From Verrucomicrobiota bacterium (GTDB taxonomy: Bacteria; Verrucomicrobiota; Verrucomicrobiia; Limisphaerales; CAIMTB01): DNA of 34,459 bases. The notes under the pieces were generated by a model that was given only the letters and a program-made list of their open reading frames with translations, ran no database searches and was not told the origin of the DNA. The stretch covers positions 1 through 34,459 of the forward strand of contig CAUJJW010000026.1 of the NCBI GenBank assembly GCA_963205105.1, written 5' to 3'. Every line of letters starts with the position of its first letter. Positions within the stretch are counted from its first letter, which is position 1. A program made the position numbers and the translations under genes. Shown in pieces: positions 9,906-17,246 of the stretch.

Positions 9906-10619
9906 ATGGACCCGAGAAATACCCCGGTGCAACTGGTCATCTTTGATCTGACGGGAACCGTTCTTTGGGACGGAGACGGTACGGGGCGCTGTTTGAAAGA
10001 GGCGCTATCCGCCGCGCAGGTTTCGGTCACGGAGGAGCAGGTCAGGACGGTGGCTGGCTTTTCCAAGCGGTCGGCGATTCGCCGATTGCTCGCCGAGGTG
10101 ACGGGAACGCGGCCGGAGGACGAGTGGGTGACCGCGGTCCACAATGATTTCGTGGAGCGCATCATCACGTTGTTCCGGACGAGCCCGGTGATCGCAGAGA
10201 TGCCGGGGGCCACGACGCTGTTGAAGCAATTGAAGGAAGCCGGAGTCCGCGTGGCGTTGGACACGGGTTACAGCCGGGTGATTGTCGACGCGGTGCTTGA
10301 CCGGTTGGGCTGGCACTCGACGGAACTCATCGATGCCACGGTGGCGAGCGATGAAGTCGCCCGCGGTCGCCCTCACCCGGACCTGATTCTGGAGGCTATG
10401 CGCAAGACGGGAGTCGGGGATGTTGCGGCGACAGCCAAAGTGGGCGACACCCCGGCGGATTTGCTTCAGGGCATGGCGGCGGGATGTGGCTGGGTGATCG
10501 GCGTGACCCATGGCACGCACACCCGAGCGCAACTTTCGCAATTCCCCCATACCCATCTGATTGCCGGGCTGGGTGAACTTCCTTCGCTGCTGGGAATGGG
10601 TGCTTCCGTGACCGCTTGA
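9906..10619 (+). CDS. Phosphonatase-like HAD hydrolase
   Basis: A 237-residue HAD-superfamily hydrolase of the phosphonoacetaldehyde hydrolase branch. Motif I reads VIFDLTGTVL: nucleophile Asp14, with Thr16 at the D+2 position where ordinary phosphatases have Asp, as in phosphonatases that carry a non-acidic residue there. Lys54 in the cap (VAGFSKRSAI) sits about 40 residues on, close to where PhnX has its Schiff-base lysine. Other motifs are ALDTGYSR (II), GRPHPDLI (III) and KVGDTPADLLQG (IV). By family it would cleave a phosphorus-carbon bond or a phosphate ester. It is paired with an OPA transporter. No phnW aminotransferase is adjacent, so 2-aminoethylphosphonate use is not established. 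Confidence 0.85.
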   Translation: MDPRNTPVQLVIFDLTGTVLWDGDGTGRCLKEALSAAQVSVTEEQVRTVAGFSKRSAIRRLLAEVTGTRPEDEWVTAVHNDFVERIITLFRTSPVIAEMPGATTLLKQLKEAGVRVALDTGYSRVIVDAVLDRLGWHSTELIDATVASDEVARGRPHPDLILEAMRKTGVGDVAATAKVGDTPADLLQGMAAGCGWVIGVTHGTHTRAQLSQFPHTHLIAGLGELPSLLGMGASVTA

Positions 10620-10632
10620 TGCACCCTGCATC
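10618..10632. terminator. Short hairpin between convergent genes
   Basis: A 6-base stem (GATGCA / TGCATC) with a 3-base loop spans the stop codon of the HAD gene and the gap before the convergent ThuA gene. It has no T run, so it is only a possible bidirectional terminator. Confidence 0.3.
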
Positions 10633-10643
10633 GGCGCGGTGAT

Positions 10644-12356
10644 TCAGAGGCTGCCGCCGGTCCACAGGACCGCGTTCCGCACCAGTTGGCGATAGGCCGG
10701 GTGACGATGCGAGAAACGGTCATGGCCAGGCTGGAGGTAGACCACCCGCGACTGTTTCCACGGACTGATCCAGCCCACGACCGGATGGCTTGTGGGTTGG
10801 GTGGTTCGCAGCAGGGGTTGGACGTCCGCCGCCTGCCACAGCCCCTGGTACGTTTCATCCATCAGCCGCATAGGGCCCAGGTCGCGCAAGATCGGATGGG
10901 CCTGGGCCGGCACGATCTCCATCCATTGGTCGTGCTTGTAGTCCGAGGCTGGAACGCCCGGTTCCGCCTTGAGCACGTAGCGACCGCCCACGACCTGTTT
11001 CCACCACCATTCCCACTGCTGATAATTCGCGATGGCATGGTGCAGGACCACGATGCCTTTTCCGGCTTCGGCAAAGGCCTTGAGGTTGGCGCGTCCCACG
11101 GTGTCGAGCTCCTGCGACATGTCATACAGCACCAGGACGTCCACGGAGTTGCGAAGGTCCTGGCGGAAGGCTTCATGATTGGAAAGGGCATGGCGCCAGG
11201 TGAAGCCGGGTTGATCCTGGAACAGGGTGTAAAAGTCGGGGTCGTAGTCGTGGCCACCGGTAACGACCAATGCCCGAAGTGAACCACCTCCCGCCGTGGG
11301 TGGCTTCGGCCAGCCGGCATCCACCGGCAGGGTGACTTGGCCGGTGGCCGCCCATTCCACGCCCCGGAGAAAACTCGCCCGAAACCCGGGCTCCCACATG
11401 GCCGGTGTTTCATGGCCCAGGGCGGTGTAGAAACATCGGCCTTTGCCGAAGTCGGTGACGACCAACATGGGTTCGGCGTTCCCGGTGCCCCCGCGTTCCG
11501 GGGCACTGTAGGCGGTGGCCTGTACCTTCGCTTCCGGGATCACCGTCATCGCGTGGTACAACTCGTCCGTCGCCAGGAACGAGGACGGCATGCCCGCCGT
11601 GATCGGATGCGGGATGGACGTCATGGTCACCGGGAACGTATGCCGCGGACCATGATAGCTCTTGGCTGGGAGGGAGTCCCAGCCGCAGCCCACCATGCGT
11701 CGAAACGCCGGCCAGGCGGGTTCCTTCCACCCCACCGGTCGGTGACCGTCGGTGATGACGTCGAGGCCGCAGAAGTGGTAGCTGGCCCCGTGCACGCTCA
11801 CGAAGCCTTTGCCGCCCTGCACGAAGGCCTCGATCGCGTTTTCGGTGACCTCGCCCCAGCGCGGGCCGCCGTAGTCCATGACCAGGACATCGTAGGGGGC
11901 AAGGGTTTCGGCAGTGAGCGCATCGGTGGCTTCGGTGACCCGGGTGTCGAAGCGACCGGAACCATCGAGCAACTCGCGGAGGAACGGGGTGGAGGTTCGC
12001 CAGTCGTGGTTGTTGCGGCCGGAAAGGATCAGGGCCCGCACTTTGCCGGGCTGGAAGAACGGGGCGAAGCGGCCTGGGTCGGTGGGGTTGGGAGCGGCGA
12101 GGCAGGTTGGGAAGGACGTTGCCAGAAACAGCACCAGGAGACTGAAGGGGAACCAGCAAAGATTGGCGGCACGCGGTAAGGTTGAGGAATGACCGGAGTC
12201 CGAGCGTCGTGGTGTTCCTTCCGCCAGCTCTCCGCTCGAGGTATCGAGCGTGGGTGGTCGTCCTGATCTGGGTTCCGGGCTGCGAAAAGACGTGCCCAGG
12301 GGCGATGGGTGGAATTCCGGCTGGAACGGGGCGTGGCGGTTCGCTGAACGCTGCAT
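10644..12356 (-). CDS. Secreted protein with two tandem ThuA-like domains
   Basis: Two ThuA (trehalose-utilisation, class I glutamine amidotransferase-like fold) domains follow each other. The first begins at VRALILSGRNNHDWRTSTPF, the second at LRALVVTGGHDYDPDFYTLF. Each has the following pieces DVLVMDYG or DVLVLYDM, then a KGFVSVHGA or KGIVVLHHA strand. A hydrophobic signal-like segment (FPFSLLVLFLATSFPTCLAA) lies near 12100-12165, suggesting export. ThuA proteins are often linked to sugar or glycoside use, but their chemistry is unclear. The start is uncertain. The nearest in-frame ATG is 12356, which leaves a long polar stretch before the signal segment. No GTG or TTG lies between it and the segment; a GTG at 12134 falls inside the segment. 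Confidence 0.82.
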   Translation of the reverse strand: MQRSANRHAPFQPEFHPSPLGTSFRSPEPRSGRPPTLDTSSGELAEGTPRRSDSGHSSTLPRAANLCWFPFSLLVLFLATSFPTCLAAPNPTDPGRFAPFFQPGKVRALILSGRNNHDWRTSTPFLRELLDGSGRFDTRVTEATDALTAETLAPYDVLVMDYGGPRWGEVTENAIEAFVQGGKGFVSVHGASYHFCGLDVITDGHRPVGWKEPAWPAFRRMVGCGWDSLPAKSYHGPRHTFPVTMTSIPHPITAGMPSSFLATDELYHAMTVIPEAKVQATAYSAPERGGTGNAEPMLVVTDFGKGRCFYTALGHETPAMWEPGFRASFLRGVEWAATGQVTLPVDAGWPKPPTAGGGSLRALVVTGGHDYDPDFYTLFQDQPGFTWRHALSNHEAFRQDLRNSVDVLVLYDMSQELDTVGRANLKAFAEAGKGIVVLHHAIANYQQWEWWWKQVVGGRYVLKAEPGVPASDYKHDQWMEIVPAQAHPILRDLGPMRLMDETYQGLWQAADVQPLLRTTQPTSHPVVGWISPWKQSRVVYLQPGHDRFSHRHPAYRQLVRNAVLWTGGSL

Positions 12357-12483
12357 GACGGGCCTTTCCCCGGAATTTGAGGGGGAAATCTCCCGCCCGG
12401 CCACGGTCCAGGGGCGAATGGGAGTAGGAATTCCCTTTGCACCCGGAGGCGGTTTTCCCCCAAATCGGCCCGACGAGATTCCG

Positions 12484-13803
12484 ATGAGAGACATTGTTCC
12501 ACCGCCGGCACCCATCGTGCGCAACCAATACGCCGAGATCCGGGAATTGTTTAACCGCTATGTCGTCCCGAGCTACGGGCGATTCGAGTTGGCGTTGAGC
12601 CGCGGGCAGGGGAGCTACGTGTGGGATGTGGGCGGCCGTCGTTACCTCGATCTGGGCAGTGGCATCGCCGTGTGCTCGCTGGGGCACTCCCATCCGGCCA
12701 TTACCGCCGCCCTGGTGGATCAGTCCAGCCGCCTGGTTCACATTTCCAATCTCTATTACCACGAGCCACAGGGCCGCCTGGCCGAGCGCATCGTTCGGCA
12801 CATGGGTCCCGGCAAGGTTTTCTTCTCGAACTCCGGGGCCGAAGCCAACGAGGGCTTGTACAAACTCGCCCGCAAGTTCGGGCACGAGGAGGGCCGCTAC
12901 GAAGTCCTGACCGCCCACAATTCCTTCCACGGCCGGACGCTCGCCGGTATCGCCGCCACCGGTCAGGCCAAGGTCAAGCAGGGTTTCGAACCTGCGGTCC
13001 CCGGCTTCCGGCAGGTGCCCTACAACGATCTCCAGGCGATGCGCGATGCCATTTCTCCGGCCACCGCCGGCATTCTCATCGAAGGCATCCAGGGGGAAGG
13101 GGGCATCACCCCGGCCACTCCCGAATACCTCCGTGGCCTGCGGCAGTTGTGCGATGAGAAGCGGATTCTGCTCATGATCGACGCCGTCCAATGCGGTCAC
13201 TTTCGGTCCGGCAGGTACCAAAGCTTCCAGCGGATCCTCGGCGATACACCCGAGGGACTGGGCGCCTTCCTGCCTGATGCCGTGTCCATGGCCAAATCCC
13301 TGGGTGGCGGCTTTCCCATCGGCGGGTTCTGGGTCCGCGACGAGGCGCATGGCGTGAAGTTGTGCGACGTGCTCGGACCGGGAACTCACGCAACCACCTA
13401 CGGCGGCACGCCGCTAGGCTGTGCCGTGGCGCTCGCGGTGTTCGACGTGATCGAGGAGGAGGAGCTGGAAAAGCATGTGCTCGAACTCGGCGACTGGATG
13501 CACGGCCAACTCGAGCGCATCTCCCAGCAATACCCTCGGGTGGTGAAGAGTGTCCGGGGCATGGGCTTCATGATGGGTATGGAGTTGCAGCCCAGGGAAC
13601 AAATCCCGGGCATGCTGCGCAGCGACAAGCCGGCCTCCAGCCAGTTCGTGAGCCGCCTCCAGGAGGCGGGTGTTCTCGTTATCCCCAGCGGCCTGCAGGT
13701 CATCCGACTCCTGCCACCCCTGAACCTTTCCCGAGCTCAGGCGGATGAAGGGATACTCGCCATCGAACGGGTGGTGCGTGATTTCGCGGACGGCCCCGGC
13801 TGA
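12484..13803 (+). CDS. argD: Acetylornithine aminotransferase-like class III PLP enzyme
   Basis: A 439-residue class III aminotransferase. It has the PLP phosphate-binding FSNSGAEANEGLYKLARK, NSFHGRT, IEGIQGEGGI, and the Schiff-base Lys271 in SMAKSLGGGFPIGGFW. By family it transfers an amino group between N-acetylornithine and 2-oxoglutarate in arginine synthesis (cytoplasm). The usual DEVQ(C/T)G motif reads DAVQCGHFRSG (Asp233, Ala234): the PLP-nitrogen Asp is kept but the conserved Glu is lost. About ten extra residues (SFQRILGDTPEGLGAFL) stand between this motif and the lysine. I chose ATG at 12484; the open frame extends upstream but without protein character. No other arg gene is adjacent, so a different amino donor is possible. 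Confidence 0.85.
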   Translation: MRDIVPPPAPIVRNQYAEIRELFNRYVVPSYGRFELALSRGQGSYVWDVGGRRYLDLGSGIAVCSLGHSHPAITAALVDQSSRLVHISNLYYHEPQGRLAERIVRHMGPGKVFFSNSGAEANEGLYKLARKFGHEEGRYEVLTAHNSFHGRTLAGIAATGQAKVKQGFEPAVPGFRQVPYNDLQAMRDAISPATAGILIEGIQGEGGITPATPEYLRGLRQLCDEKRILLMIDAVQCGHFRSGRYQSFQRILGDTPEGLGAFLPDAVSMAKSLGGGFPIGGFWVRDEAHGVKLCDVLGPGTHATTYGGTPLGCAVALAVFDVIEEEELEKHVLELGDWMHGQLERISQQYPRVVKSVRGMGFMMGMELQPREQIPGMLRSDKPASSQFVSRLQEAGVLVIPSGLQVIRLLPPLNLSRAQADEGILAIERVVRDFADGPG

Positions 13804-13812
13804 AGGACGCGC

Positions 13813-14562
13813 TCAGAGCCGCTGCCAGACGGTCGCCTCGGCCACGCTCCATTGAAATTTCCGGGCGTGCTCCCGCAGCACGAACGGCAGGTCGAGGCGT
13901 CTCAGGAAACCAAACCCCCGCAGGTGAGTTGCGAGGGTTTCGGTCGTGTGCTGGCCGTCCTTGGTCAGCCACGCCGACCTTGGAGTGTAGTCTTCCAGCC
14001 AGGTGTAGGGCGACGTCAGGACCAATTGCCCGCCCGGACGCACCAGGCCTTCGAAACTCGCCAGCAGCCCAGCTGGGTCCGGCACCCGATCGATCAGGTT
14101 GGCGGCCAATACCCAATCAAAGGTGCCAAGATCCGGCCGAAGCCGCAGGGCGTCTCCCACTTCGAAGCGGATCCGATCGGGGCGCGCCCCGGTCGGAGGC
14201 CGCGCGTTGAGCGACTCCAACAAGTCACCTTCCAAGGTGGCTTCGTAGGCGAGTTCCCCGGCTTGTTGGATCCGCCGGGCGGCCTCGATGAACCGCTCCG
14301 AGGCGTCAATGCCAATGACTTCATCGCAGAGCCGCGACAACTCGAAGGTGGATCGTCCCACCGCGCAGCCCAGATCCAGCGCCCGGATCCCGGGCGGATC
14401 CGATGGAACGCTTTCGGTGTCGAACGTCGCGGTCACGCAACGCACCGGAAAGTCCACACCCTCCCGAGGCCCCGATGCCCAGGGCATCTGGACTTCGGGG
14501 GGCGCGAAGTGGAAGAGCAGATACTCCGCGACGGCGCGGTCCGTGTCGTAGAAGTTCGGCAC
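13813..14562 (-). CDS. OvoA C-terminal-type methyltransferase (putative 4-mercaptohistidine N1-methyltransferase)
   Basis: A 249-residue SAM-dependent methyltransferase. It opens with NFYDTDRAVAEYLLFHF and then GPREGVDFPVRCV, a signature I recognise from the domain found at the C-terminus of OvoA, which is proposed to methylate 4-mercaptohistidine to ovothiol A. The SAM motif I is LDLGCAVGRS (about residues 62-71), followed by VIGIDASERFI and FDWVLAANLIDRV. I chose GTG at 14562 because it gives the usual N-terminus and follows the upstream stop by 7 bases; a TTG at 14619 would overlap the M29-like gene by 50 bases. The histidine-cysteine sulfoxide synthase half of OvoA is absent here. The function is inferred only from family resemblance. 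Confidence 0.8.
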   Translation of the reverse strand: MPNFYDTDRAVAEYLLFHFAPPEVQMPWASGPREGVDFPVRCVTATFDTESVPSDPPGIRALDLGCAVGRSTFELSRLCDEVIGIDASERFIEAARRIQQAGELAYEATLEGDLLESLNARPPTGARPDRIRFEVGDALRLRPDLGTFDWVLAANLIDRVPDPAGLLASFEGLVRPGGQLVLTSPYTWLEDYTPRSAWLTKDGQHTTETLATHLRGFGFLRRLDLPFVLREHARKFQWSVAEATVWQRL

Positions 14563-14569
14563 GATGGGT

Positions 14570-15715
14570 TCAGGCCGCGAGTGCAGCCCGCAGGTGTTCC
14601 GCCGGCTGATAGTTTTCAATCACCACCGTCGTGCGGCCATCGCGGTACATGCGCGCCTGGGTGACGTTGATTTCCGGCGTCTTGTGCGGTGCAAACAGAA
14701 TGTCGTCGTGGGTCGCGTTCAAGGCGGTGGCAAATTTTTCAGGCGTCAGGTGACCTCCCAGATGATCGCTCCGACCGGTCGCCACGTGCAGGGTGCCGAG
14801 CACTTTCTCGTCCTGGATGTCACGACCCGAAGGCGGAAGGACCTGCGTGCCAAAGCCCAGTTCGCCCAGTTCGCCGGTCATCGGGTCCGACGACAGCTTC
14901 GCGTTGTGCTCGTCGATCGTTTCCTGCCGGCCCACTAGCAGGGTGGCCTCCCGGATCCGGCCCGCATCGACATGCATCAGTCCCAACGTCCCGTCCTTGT
15001 AGCGCATCGGGAACTCGCCGGTCGCGCCCGTCGGCACAAAATACACTTCGCCCGCCGGCAGGTTCGCAACATCAGGCTTTTCGCCCCGACAGAGTCCGTG
15101 GCTCTTTTGTGCCTCCTGACCGTCGGTCTGCAGTCGGAGGGTCACCTTCTGGCCGCCCACCGCGAAATCGATTTCAAACGCATCGGCGCGTGTCAGGGAC
15201 TTGCGCAGCTTCTCAGCCTGGCGGCTGACCTCGTTGTAATCCACGGCGAGGCCGGTGCGCAGGATGATGTCATTCACCCCGTGCAGGGTGGCTCCGCGGA
15301 AGCCGAAGCGCTTGGCGAACGCAGTCAGCGGGGCTGTGGCCGAGAAGGTGGAGATGCAGAGGATGATCTGGTAGTGCGGATACACATCGCGCTCCAGGCT
15401 GAGTTCGCGGCCATCCGGAGCCACACAGCGATCAGGAAGATCCAGGTTGCTGCCTCCGGTGATGGCGTAGGCGAACAAATCGCCGCCCGTCAGTCCGAGT
15501 TCGGCGAGCCCGCCCTCATGGAGCCCGCGGAAAAACACGTCGTGCGCGTGACGTTGGATCGAGAATTCCGGGTTTGAGAGAAAGGCGAAATCCTTGATGC
15601 CGCTCGGATCGGGCAGATCGATGAGGATCGCGATCCGTTCGCCCGGTTTCGGAGCAAAGACGGTTGAGAGAAGCCGGGTGAGGCTGAACGGAGGGAAATC
15701 GCGAAACTTGTCCAT
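14570..15715 (-). CDS. M29-like metallo-aminopeptidase homologue
   Basis: A 381-residue cytoplasmic protein resembling the M29 (AmpS/aminopeptidase T) family. Residues matching its dinuclear metal site in context are Glu223 (NLPAGEVYFVP), Glu285 (GELGFGTQ), His310 (GTLHVATG), and His336 with Asp338 (ATHDD). The N-terminal half lacks clear resemblance to textbook M29 enzymes, so it may be a divergent subfamily with its own substrate. It starts at ATG 15715 (MDKFRDFPPFSLTRLL); 25 in-frame codons before it look non-coding. It lies 7 bases upstream of the OvoA-type methyltransferase and is likely co-transcribed, which hints at a histidine-derived or other small thiol peptide as substrate. That link is inference. 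Confidence 0.7.
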   Translation of the reverse strand: MDKFRDFPPFSLTRLLSTVFAPKPGERIAILIDLPDPSGIKDFAFLSNPEFSIQRHAHDVFFRGLHEGGLAELGLTGGDLFAYAITGGSNLDLPDRCVAPDGRELSLERDVYPHYQIILCISTFSATAPLTAFAKRFGFRGATLHGVNDIILRTGLAVDYNEVSRQAEKLRKSLTRADAFEIDFAVGGQKVTLRLQTDGQEAQKSHGLCRGEKPDVANLPAGEVYFVPTGATGEFPMRYKDGTLGLMHVDAGRIREATLLVGRQETIDEHNAKLSSDPMTGELGELGFGTQVLPPSGRDIQDEKVLGTLHVATGRSDHLGGHLTPEKFATALNATHDDILFAPHKTPEINVTQARMYRDGRTTVVIENYQPAEHLRAALAA

Positions 15716-15827
15716 CGTTGTCTTGGCATGAAACCGGGTCCGGCACGATTGCCGGTGTCTCGGGTTTGCTGAAGCTAGCCCCACCCTCAAGAGGTGCCAA
15801 ATGATGATTTCCTGCTAATTCTCGGGC
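15716..15827. promoter_or_regulatory. Divergent promoter region, M29-like / renalase-like genes
   Basis: A 112-base gap between divergent genes must carry both promoters. It has an AT-richer patch around 15798-15822 (AAATGATGATTTCCTGCTAATT). I could not assign boxes with confidence. Confidence 0.3.
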
Positions 15828-16850
15828 GTGGAACACTCCGAAAACGGCGGTGAACGGGTGGATGCCGTGGTGATTGGTGCGGGTATGGCGGGCTTGTTCG
15901 CCGCCCGCACGCTGGCCGAGGCAGGTCGCAGCGTCGCGGTGTTGGATCAGGACTCCAGCCTCGGCGGCCGAATGTCGACCCAACGATTCGGCGATGGCGC
16001 CTTCGACCACGGTGCCCAGTATTTCACCGCGCGTGACCCCGTGTTCCGCTCCTGGGTGGAGCAGTGGCTGAAAACGGGCCTCATTCACCTGTGGAGCGAC
16101 GGCTTCGCCACTGCGTCCGGCAAACTCAACCAGAACGGCGAACCGCGTTACATCGGCTCACGCGGCATGGGAGCCATTCCCAGCCATCTCGCCGCCGGGC
16201 TTCGCGTCACCCTCGGGGCAAACGTCACCGCCTGCTCCTGGACGGGGAGAGCCTGGGAGGTCCGATTTCAACAAGGGACGTCCGGCCATCGCGCCGTTCA
16301 GTCGACGGCTCTCGTGCTCACCCCGCCGGTGCCTCAATCGCTGGCGCTGCTCACCGCCGGCGGCGTGACCCTGGACGCCACCACGCAAGCCGCTCTCGGC
16401 CGCATCGAGTATTCGCGCTGCCTGGTGGCGATGGTCGAACTCGAAGGCCACAGCCTGGTGCCGGCTCCAGGCGGACTCTGGCTCAGTGGCGAGCCCGTGA
16501 GTTGGGTGGCGGACAATCAGCAAAAGGGAATCTCGCCGAAGACCGGCGGAGCGAGGTTGACCATCCATGCGGGAAAGAACTTCAGCCTCGAACACTGGGA
16601 CGCCGATCCGGACACCACAGCGCGGAAACTCGCCGACGTGGTGCAGCGCTGGCTGGGATCGCCGGTGAAGAGCGTGCGGTTCCATCGGTGGCGCTATGCG
16701 GCGCCGGTGACGGTGTATCCGGAACGCTGTTTGGCTTTGGAAGAACCGGGGCGGTTGGTGTTCGCGGGCGATGCCTTTGCGGGGCCTCGGGTGGAAGGGG
16801 CGGCGCTGTCGGGACTGGCGGCTGGGGAGGCGGTTTTGAAGGGTTCCTGA
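15828..16850 (+). CDS. Renalase-like FAD-dependent oxidoreductase
   Basis: A 340-residue flavoprotein. The N-terminal Rossmann motif VVIGAGMAGLFAARTL is followed by the ribose-binding VLDQDSSLGGRMST, then DHGAQYFTARDP. The C-terminal FAD segment is LVFAGDAFAGPRVEGAALSGLAAGEAVL. This layout is that of the small renalase/NAD(P)-binding amine-oxidase-like proteins, some of which repair wrongly reduced beta-NAD(P)H isomers. The actual substrate cannot be read from the sequence. It starts at GTG 15828. The gene is divergent from the M29-like/methyltransferase pair and is followed by a hairpin and tRNA-Pro. Confidence 0.85.
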   Translation: MEHSENGGERVDAVVIGAGMAGLFAARTLAEAGRSVAVLDQDSSLGGRMSTQRFGDGAFDHGAQYFTARDPVFRSWVEQWLKTGLIHLWSDGFATASGKLNQNGEPRYIGSRGMGAIPSHLAAGLRVTLGANVTACSWTGRAWEVRFQQGTSGHRAVQSTALVLTPPVPQSLALLTAGGVTLDATTQAALGRIEYSRCLVAMVELEGHSLVPAPGGLWLSGEPVSWVADNQQKGISPKTGGARLTIHAGKNFSLEHWDADPDTTARKLADVVQRWLGSPVKSVRFHRWRYAAPVTVYPERCLALEEPGRLVFAGDAFAGPRVEGAALSGLAAGEAVLKGS

Positions 16851-16879
16851 GGCGATTCCAGAATCTTCAGGAATTTGGA

Positions 16880-16907
16880 TTGAACGAACGCGCTGGGGCC
16901 CTAGAGT
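16880..16907 (+). promoter_or_regulatory. Possible sigma-70-type promoter of tRNA-Pro
   Basis: TTGAAC (16880-16885) and TAGAGT (16902-16907) are separated by 16 bases and lie about 38 bases before the mature tRNA. The boxes are imperfect, so this is a suggestion only. Confidence 0.3.
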
Positions 16908-16915
16908 TTCCGGGT

Positions 16916-16933
16916 CTTCGGGATTCCCCGAAG
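16916..16933. terminator. Hairpin in the gap before tRNA-Pro
   Basis: CTTCGGG and CCCGAAG form a perfect 7-base stem around a 4-base loop. There is no T run. It could end the renalase-like transcript or belong to the 5' leader of the tRNA precursor. Confidence 0.4.
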
Positions 16934-16944
16934 CGCACTTTGGT

Positions 16945-17021
16945 CGGGACGTAGCGTAGCTTGGTAGCGCGCTTCCTTGGGGTGGAAGAGGTCGTGAGTT
17001 CAAATCTCACCGTCCCGACCA
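16945..17021 (+). tRNA. tRNA-Pro, anticodon GGG
   Basis: A complete 77-base tRNA. The acceptor stem CGGGACG pairs with CGTCCCG, followed by the discriminator A and an encoded CCA (17019-17021). The D arm contains AGCTTGGTAGC. The anticodon stem CTTCC/GGAAG encloses the loop TTGGGGT, giving anticodon GGG (proline, codons CCC and CCU). The T arm contains GAGTTCAAATCTC. A T-rich run (ATTTTTCTTC) follows at once and may terminate it. It marks the left edge of the accessory island. Confidence 0.96.
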
Positions 17022-17246
17022 TTTTTCTTCTAAGCGGTTTGGCTTCAGTGGGTTGCATCCGGAATCGACCCGAAACGCAGTCTCTAGCAAGTCACGGTAC
17101 CGCCCCGTTTCAAGCCAACCACGTTCTTCAAGTTCCTGTGCTGAGGGCCAACGGCCCGGATTCAACACAGCCTTGGGCAAAGACCAAAAGAATCTGGTGC
17201 CCAAGTCATCGGTCGCCAATCAAGCCAGCGTCGTCCAGTCAATCAT
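17007..17246 (-). pseudogene. ORF D: broken small ORF coupled to the HNH gene and ending inside tRNA-Pro
   Basis: ATG at 17246 overlaps the HNH stop (ATGATTGA). It reads MIDWTTLA, meets TGA at 17220-17222, and then continues in the same frame with protein-like sequence (LATDDLGTRFFWSLPKAVL, then PSAQELEERGWLETGRYRDL). The frame runs to a TGA at 17007-17009 inside the T arm of the tRNA, so its last ~10 residues are antisense tRNA sequence. A TTG directly after the internal TGA could restart it. It looks like a gene with one nonsense codon whose 3' end was replaced at the tRNA. I do not recognise the family. The chance that it is random ORF is real. Confidence 0.4.

Noticed and set aside
11410..13389. 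659-codon minus ORF crossing the ThuA and argD-like genes
   Set aside because: It covers parts of two well-supported genes in another frame and has low-complexity Arg/Pro composition.
16867..17058. Minus ORF containing VGTVRFELTTSSTPRKRATK
   Set aside because: This is the well-known spurious translation of a tRNA gene on its opposite strand.
17220..17222. Internal TGA of ORF D read as selenocysteine
   Set aside because: No hairpin of the bacterial SECIS kind is evident just after it, the family is unknown and the residue would not fall in a redox motif.
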